NCBI RefSeq assembly: GCF_033807715.1
Contig: NC_084596.1
Coordinates: 33,680,379 to 33,744,378 of the forward strand
DNA: 64,000 nt
Direction of reading: 5' to 3'
Source of the DNA: Cololabis saira
Lineage: Eukaryota > Chordata > Actinopteri > Beloniformes > Belonidae
Shown here: positions 58,228-64,000 of the stretch, piece after piece
Numbering within the stretch: the first letter of the stretch is position 1
Layout: the number at the start of each line of letters is the position of its first letter
The notes under the pieces: model-generated
The model's input: only the letters and a program-made list of their open reading frames with translations
Told to the model about the DNA's origin: nothing
Databases searched by the model: none
Position numbers and translations under genes: made by a program

Positions 58228-58233
58228 AATAAA
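58228..58233 (+). promoter_or_regulatory. Polyadenylation signal AATAAA of the TRIM gene
   Basis: AATAAA 349 bp after the stop codon, followed by TTCTGATGTT and a T/G-rich stretch GTGTTTTCTTC within 30 bp. It is the first canonical signal downstream. Confidence 0.6.
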
Positions 58234-58239
58234 ACTTCT

Positions 58240-58959
58240 GATGTTCTAACAAAGTGTTTTCTTCAGTCTTCATTCCAGGATTTGACTCAGATCTGAGGGA
58301 GAAAACATGAATCTAATATTCAAGTAAAACTGAGGCAGTTTTCCTCCTGAAACATCACAAAGTACAGAGTTCATGTTCACAACAGATCATATTTCTGGAT
58401 TTAAACGTGTCTTTACTGATTTTACTGCTCTTGTTCTGGCCAAACTTCACTCAGAAAAGAGGCTTTAAATTTACACAAGCAGTTAAACAAATGCAGGTTC
58501 TCAGCTGTCAATCACCTGTAAATACCTCAATTAGTGTCCTGTTTTCTGCTGAAACTTGAGGAACTTTATTTGAATGTTTTTTTTTGCCTTGATTTATTTA
58601 ATTCTGTCAATATTTTCAGACTTTATCAAAAATGATAAACCAAACACATTCATCATCTCTCAAGACTTTAAGATGTTAGATTTTATTCATTGTTTTAGTT
58701 TCAGGGACTGAATCCTGAGTTTAACCTGGAAAAGTTGGGGTTTCACTGATGTTGTCAGACACCAGATAAAACACACATGGGGGCAGATTTACTATTGTAA
58801 CATTGTCATTTATTATCTTTCAATTGAGGTTTAAAGTTCATGCTATATCTAAGACTATTGATTATATATTCGTTTATGGTATTACATGATCTATTGGTTA
58901 TGCATTTTATATTCAAGTTGTACAACATGGTTTAGTTTATTGATTATTTAATTTAGTCC
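58240..58959. other. Downstream flank of the TRIM gene, no gene seen
   Basis: AT-rich, with no domain-bearing frame. Confidence 0.4.
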
Positions 58960-58964
58960 CTAGT

Positions 58965-59290
58965 ATATTAAATTCAATTAAATTTGATTTATATAGCGTT
59001 TATAACAATACAAGCTGTCTCTAAGCACCTTCCAGAGAGCAAGAACATGACCCCCCTAACCTTAACCCTTAAGTTTGCTTTTAAAGGTGGAGGTGGTGTC
59101 AGCCTCCTGAACCCAAACGGGAAGTTGGTTCCATAGTAAGAGTTCCTGATAGCAGAAGACCCGTCCTCCAGATCTACATTTGGATACTCTAGGAACTACG
59201 AGTAAACCTGCCCTCTGAGAACAGAGAGCTCTGTTAGAAACACACGATACTATCAGGTCTTGCAAATATTGCAAAGCTAGGCCGTTTTTG
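58965..59290 (-). mobile_element. LINE 3' end with reverse-transcriptase C-terminus, minus strand
   Basis: On the minus strand, 59290 to 59062 encodes QRAGLLVVPRVSKCRSGGRV and FCYQELLLWNQLPVWVQEAD followed by TFKSKLKG, the standard C-terminus of L2/Rex1-type reverse transcriptases (LWN.LP...R......FKS.LK). The 3' untranslated part follows down to 58965 and ends with a GGTGCTTAGAGACAGC then TATATAAATC and AATTTAATTG tail. 130 bp are nearly identical to 30702-30832. Confidence 0.75.
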
Positions 59291-59336
59291 GCTTGATACG
59301 CAAATAATAAAATTTTGAAGAAGCGAAGAAGTGGCC

Positions 59337-59660
59337 GAAGAAATGGCATAAATTGCGCCAAAATTACACGATTAATTCAAAATGGCCGACTTCCTGTTCG
59401 GTTTCGGCTATGGCGCCAAGAGACTTTTCTTTAAGTTGCGACATGATACAGCTGTGTACCGATTTCCGTGCATGTACGTCAAACCGTATTGTGGGGCTTG
59501 AGGCACGAAGTTTTCTAGGGGGCGCTGTTGAGCCATTAGGCCACGCCCAGTAATGCAAACCATTAAATATCAAATTTTTCGCCAGGCCTGGCTTGCGGGC
59601 AAAATTTGGTGACTTTTGGGGCACGTTTAGGGGGGCAAAAAGGCCCTCATTTCGTCGGGA
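59337..59660 (+). repeat. Dispersed fish repeat, direct copy 1
   Basis: About 320 bp from GAAATGGCATAAATTGCGCC to GGCCCTCATTTCGTCGGG. It is nearly identical to 59978-60298. Marked by AAAATGGCCGACTTCCTGTT, TTAAGTTGCGACATGATACA and GGGGGCGCTGTTGAGCCATT. Noncoding. Confidence 0.85.
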
Positions 59661-59822
59661 AAAAAATCAAAAATTAAAGCTGCAAGAAGGGGTGGGGATA
59701 ATTTGCACCAATTATGTTCAAGGACTCAAAACTGAGTCCGATGACACCACCCACAAGTCTTTATGTCAAACCATTCAAAAGTTATGGCAGAAAGTAGGAA
59801 CTATCAAATATGGACCAATCAG

Positions 59823-59970
59823 ATGAAGGGGGGGGCGCGCTTTTTGGCGTCTAGCGTTGCCACGGTAACGTTTTTGACTGAGAAAAGTAATGGGCATCGT
59901 CGTAGGATCAAGACGCACATTTTGATGTATAACAGACCTGGGTGCACGTTACGGTTCGGGCCGCATTAAC
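59823..59970 (-). repeat. Inverted piece of the array repeat (start of a B block)
   Basis: The complement reads GCCGTTAATGCGGCCCGAAC, CGTAACGTGCACCCA, CATTACTTTTCTCAGTCAAA, GTTACCGTGGCAACGCTAGA and CGCCAAAAAGCGCGCCCC, the beginning of B blocks joined to the R-type end, in opposite orientation to the array. It diverges in the middle (CATACATCG region). This shows the array units are a dispersed family. Confidence 0.88.
59856..59869 (-). promoter_or_regulatory. X-box-like motif in the isolated repeat piece
   Basis: The complement is GTTACCGTGGCAAC, identical to the motif in the array, conserved although surrounding sequence has diverged. Confidence 0.45.
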
Positions 59971-59977
59971 GGCCAAA

Positions 59978-60298
59978 GAAATGGCATAAATTGTGCCAAA
60001 ATTACACGATTAATTCAAAATGGCCGACTTCCTGTTTGGTTTCGGCCATGACGCCAAGAGACTTTTCTTTAAGTTGCGACATGATACAGGTGTGTACCAA
60101 TTTTCGTGCATGTACGTCAAACCGGATTGTGGGGCTTGAGGCACAAAATTTTCTAGGGGGCGCTGTTGAGCCATTTTGCCACGCCCATTAATGCAAACCA
60201 TTAAATATCAAATTTCTTGCCAGGCCTGGCTTGCGTGCAAAATTTGGTGACTTTTGGGGCACGTTTAGGGGGGCAAAAAGGCCTTCATTTCATCGGAA
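59978..60298 (+). repeat. Dispersed fish repeat, direct copy 2
   Basis: Second copy of the 320-bp repeat, with a few substitutions (TGTTTGGTTTCGGCCATGAC; CCATTTTGCCACGCCC). Confidence 0.85.
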
Positions 60299-60326
60299 GA
60301 AAAACGAGGAAAACCATTCCTACAGA

Positions 60327-60364
60327 TACAATAGGGCCTTCGCACTGTAAGTGCTCGGGCCCTG
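60327..60364 (+). repeat. Hairpin at the end of the dispersed repeat
   Basis: GGGCC and AGTGC arms: GGGCCTTCGCACT, then a short loop, then AGTGCTCGGGCCC. The outer GGGCC/GGCCC and inner GCACT/AGTGC pairs form a stem with one unpaired step. It lies at the right edge of copy 2 before unrelated AT-rich DNA. Confidence 0.7.
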
Positions 60365-60379
60365 ATTATGAACCTATAA

Positions 60380-60964
60380 TAATAAACAAGAAGTTATTTG
60401 ATATGATGGAGGTTCGACTTTAATTGAATCATGAGGTAAAGGCTTAGAATTATAACTTCATTTATAAAGAAGTTCACATTCACAAAACCTGATTGCGTAT
60501 CAAGTTAATAAACACTCTTACAGGTTTAACAGTGAGCTCCTGCATTGAGCTTTATGAAGGTGCTAGTGAGCTTCAGCAAATGTTTTTAATTAAAAACTCA
60601 TGAAACTGAAAGAAAGATGGGAGTCTGTCACTTTAGCCTCATTTACATTAACATGGCGCTGATCATGGCACTGATCATGCCTCAAGCATCACCTTTCTCC
60701 TGTTGGAGGGGCTGGTGGAGCTTTTACATCGCGTATCAGTGACTGCAACTGGATACAATGACAGCACAGAGGAAACTGGAGACCCTGCACAGGATAAGAT
60801 TGTGGTCGGCACAAACAGTGTTTGCTGCAGCGGTGCGATTTAGCATTTTAATGTTATCACTTATCAGGACAAGTCTGAAACACGGCCCCGGTACTGTCCC
60901 AAATACATCAGGTGGTAAGGTAAGAAAGGAAGGGGAAGGAGAGGACAGGACGAGCAATATGATG

Positions 60965-61011
<47 letters not shown>

Positions 61012-61304
61012 GTATTGGGGGGTACATGTTCACTTAAGGATTAATTATGTATGCAGGGGCAGCTGGAGAAATAGAGCTGAAGATAGGTGGATGAAGGGAG
61101 AAGAGTGGGAAGGGCAAGGAAGTTGAGTAAGAAGATGAGAGCGTGGGTGGTGGGGAGGTGGGGGGTTGGTGGGGTTCTTCAGCGCTAGAGGCTGGTTGGA
61201 GGTGGTGAAACCTTTAGATATACATAATGTTGTCAAGAGAGTTGAAATTGGCTTGGCTTTATTCTGCTATGATCACCAAACAATAACCGAACAATAATAA
61301 TATT
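60380..61304. other. Noncoding interval, no gene seen
   Basis: It contains the (GT)n below and G/A-rich stretches at 60920-60955 and 61060-61170. No coding signature. Confidence 0.4.
60967..61008. repeat. (GT)21 microsatellite
   Basis: A pure GT dinucleotide run of 42 bp. Confidence 0.97.
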
Positions 61305-61990
61305 TTCAATTCAATTCAGCTTTTTTATGTGGCATCAAATCATGAAGAAAATGTCATCTCAAAGCACTTCAACAACACAGTTCAAATCGTTCCAAATTAG
61401 TCCAATTAATACGAAGCCAATGAAATAACAACAATGATTATTGCTTCGTTAAAGAATCCAACAGATTGCATCAAAACTTTTCTTCAATACTTCCCCCGTC
61501 CTGAGCAAGCACCAAGCCTGTGGCAGAACCAGACTCAGGGAGGACGACCATTCAGCTGGTTTGTGAGGACGGGAAACAGGAGAGAGGAAGAACAACAACA
61601 GATCAGGAACACCTACTGGGGAGAAGGAACACGGGTTAATAACAACAACAATGATGTTATTAACAGAGTTGCAGTAGAAGATAGCAGTGTGAGCAGAGGT
61701 GCATCATGGGAGGTCCCCCAGCAGTCTGGGCCCACAGAGACTTAACTAAGGGATGTTTCAGGGCACCGGAGCCATTATCTTTCCTGCTAGTCCTCGTCAG
61801 ATCCCTGGCTGCAGCATTTTGGATGAGCTGGAGGTTTGTTAGTGAATTTTTAGGACGAGCCTATAATAAAGAATTACAATAGTCCAGTTTCGAAGTAATA
61901 AATCAGCTTTTCTGTATCACTCTGAGACAGGATGTCCCTAATTTGACCAATATTACAAAGGTGAAAAAAGGCAGTCCATGAAACCAAACA
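61305..61990 (-). mobile_element. LINE 3'-region fragment, minus strand
   Basis: The left edge CAATTCAATTCAGC followed by ATCTCAAAGCACTTC is the complement of the usual LINE tail (GAAGTGCTTTGAGAT...AATTGAATTG). The interior has GGCTGCAGCATTTTGGATGA, GCTGGAGGTTTGTTAGTGAA, AATTACAATAGTCCAG and CTGAGACAGGATGTCCCTAA, in the order typical of this fish repeat. An ACAACAACAATG-rich part at 61425-61660 has no recognised content. Confidence 0.65.
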
Positions 61991-63917
61991 TAAAAAGGAA
62001 AAATACGTTCGGAAATGAATGAATGTGAGAAAAGAAAATCACAGAAAACACATGTAACTCATCATGTCATCTTATCAGATGTAACACACACCTGCTAGTA
62101 CGAACTGAAAGTAAAAGCAAGAGCTTGTCATCAAAAAAATGGGCCATGATGTCATGAGGCTCATGAACAATGTGGAAATGGTTCCATACATATCAACACA
62201 TTTAGCATCAAAGGTAATGTTTAGTATTTTATATTTTAATTTTATGTTGGGTCTGCAGTTTAACTTTTAAAGAGGACTGCCCCCTCTCCATCTTTTTTCC
62301 CATGGAAAGTTCTGGTGAAACCCGTTTAAAGGCATATTTATCACCCTGGGACCGAGATCTTGACATTTTAGACCTCTCGTTGTTGATGACTCAACTTACT
62401 GGAAGGAACAAAAAATCAGCAGTTCACCTCCTTCAAATGCTGCTTCAGTGTGCTGACTTCCCTGCTTCTGGTTTATTTACTTACTACCGGGCTTAAGTGG
62501 ACTAATATGTTGGTCACACACAGAAGCGAACGATATATGGTCTTAACGCATCACAGGACATGTGCAGAGAAACTCGTCACATCGCAGCCTGCCAGGAAGC
62601 CCATGCACTCTCAGTACGTCTCTATCACCCATCAGGACCGGAGACCTGGAAGTTACACAAGAAGCTTAGCTTTGATTAAGTAAAGTGTATTAAATGGACA
62701 GTGCTCATGTTTTAAGAGCAATGTGCCTCCTGAGACAAACCCGGCTGATAACAGTGATGGGAATATTGAAGGAGAACAGCAATACAGTGTGTTCGTGCTG
62801 CGAGTCTTTCCGGGTACAATGAATCTGTTATTTATGGAGTAAGGATTAGTCATTCATCTGTCAGGATGTCTCTTCTTGTTCCACCATTCAGTCACCTACA
62901 TCGTTTGACAGCTACCTCTTTACAATTTGAAATATTTAATTTATTTGTGAAATTGTTCTGCAGGAGCTAAGTACTCCAACTGAGGAGCATTTTGTCAAGA
63001 TTAGTACAGCTATAAAGAGCTCAGTCCCACATGAGTCTATGGAAGGATAAGATCAAAGAAGAAGATGCAGGGGGTGTTGTGTAGAAACAACGGAAAAACA
63101 GAGCTACGATGCAGCATATGGGAGCAGTTTTCAACAAATTCAGTCCGAATACTCACTTTTTCTGTGCCTGCCCAGCGCAAGAAGTACTCACATGCACCTT
63201 TGTTCATTCATCCTGTTCTTTGTCTACCACGAGATTGCAGACTTGTATTAATAATACTGTACCCATGCAGTTAGGCAGTGAGCAGGACATCTAAGGGGTC
63301 GGGGCAGGAAGTAGTTTATGGGTCCATGATCCCTGTAAGTGACTGTAAGTGTGAACTGATATGCTGTTGTTGTATCATGTGCAGGTCACAATGTGCACCA
63401 AACTTTGAGCAGTCTAAATTTCGTGCTTTCTGTAGTTCTAAATATAACGCTGAGGCTAATGTCGGACCAGAAATGTAGGAAGCCCTTTAGTGTTGATGTG
63501 TATCAGGCTACGTAAAGTCCATACATGTAATGATTATTTGGTTGGATATTAATTCTAATTTGATGCTTTAATTCCAAGGATGATTTTGTTCAGAATATTT
63601 GGTTACATCTGTGAGCAGATGAGTATGCTGATTTTGTTTATTCTGTCTTACTAGACATCATTGCTGTCTCCTGTGTTTCAGCTGCATGCCGGTGATGCTT
63701 GCTGAACGTAATAAAGTTCAACAGCAAAATGCACTCCCAGCTCCTGCATGCCTCTCGGAGGTCCGTTGTCTTAGCCACTTCAGTAGCCGTGATTACCAAA
63801 TTTAACAGCTTTCCAATTCATTCATTCATCTATTCATCATTACATTGCAGTCTGATTTTCGGTTTTGCTTGTGTAAGTACTCTTTGCGACTAGATGAGTT
63901 CATTCTTCTTTTTGCAG
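61991..63917. other. Noncoding interval, no gene seen
   Basis: Short frames only, without recognised domains. Possibly intronic if the exon candidate at the window edge is real. Confidence 0.4.
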
Positions 63918-64000
63918 CGTTCGCACAGGTATCCGTGCAAAAACACATGGTGGAAGATGCCCACATACACTTCCTTAAAGAGAACTATATTTTATGGCAG
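63918..64000 (+). CDS. Possible exon start, cut by window edge
   Basis: A pyrimidine tract and acceptor (CATTCTTCTTTTTGCAG, AG at 63916-63917) is followed by 83 bp open in the frame giving FAQVSVQKHMVEDAHIHFLK and ENYILWQ up to the edge. The composition looks like protein, but a second frame is also open and the piece is too short to identify. Confidence 0.22.

Overview
The window is vertebrate, almost certainly teleost fish, nuclear DNA. The evidence is a single-exon fish-type TRIM gene (RING, B-box, coiled coil, PRY-SPRY), many decayed Tc1-like transposons, L2/Rex1-type LINE tails, hAT and Harbinger-like MITEs with readable target-site duplications, and long (GT)n, (TA)n and (CA)n microsatellites. 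I recognise only one intact gene with confidence. A long glutamine/histidine/proline-rich minus-strand reading frame probably marks a second gene, and three short intervals look like isolated exons or transposase-domain remnants.

Layout. 1-3.1 kb: a decayed Tc1 element, a minus-strand LINE tail and a PHD-like fragment. 3.2-3.8 kb: an unexplained reading frame and a splice-flanked exon candidate. 4-8.7 kb: no gene seen. 8.7-10.3 kb: the Q/H/P-rich frame. 10.4-20.6 kb: noncoding sequence with microsatellites, two Tc1/IS630 relics (one carrying a Harbinger-like MITE) and a GC-rich palindromic MITE. 21.0-22.4 kb: a Tc1 relic split by a TIR element that carries a piece of ribosomal DNA (ITS-like sequence plus the first bases of 28S). 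26.7-27.7 kb: a hAT MITE with an 8-bp target duplication. 28.7-30.1 kb: a second copy of the same Tc1 family, split by two different MITEs. 30.3-31.9 kb: LINE pieces on both strands. 33.1-34.4 kb: a second hAT element with a BED-finger remnant.

35.8-56.0 kb is the most unusual region: a 20-kb head-to-tail array of two modules. Module A is about 235 bp (10 copies) and module B is typically 1,525 bp (12 copies), all in one orientation and joined by ATT/TTA-rich linkers. Every B copy ends in the same 8-bp stem with a variable 2-base loop followed by CTAG, which resembles a rolling-circle (Helitron-like) 3' end. Each full-length B copy inspected carries six or seven imperfect palindromes of the form GTTRCC-N-GGYAAC, the consensus bound by RFX proteins (X-box). 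Copy lengths differ by whole internal blocks of about 690, 507 and 297 bp.

The TRIM gene starts 200 bp after the array. Beyond it, at 59.8 kb, lies an inverted piece of the same array repeat between two direct copies of another repeat. 60.4-64.0 kb holds a (GT)n tract, a minus-strand LINE end, and a possible exon cut by the window edge. The TRIM protein is probably an E3 ubiquitin ligase of innate immunity; nothing here forms an operon or pathway. Family names for transposons come from recognising typical fish sequences without database comparison.
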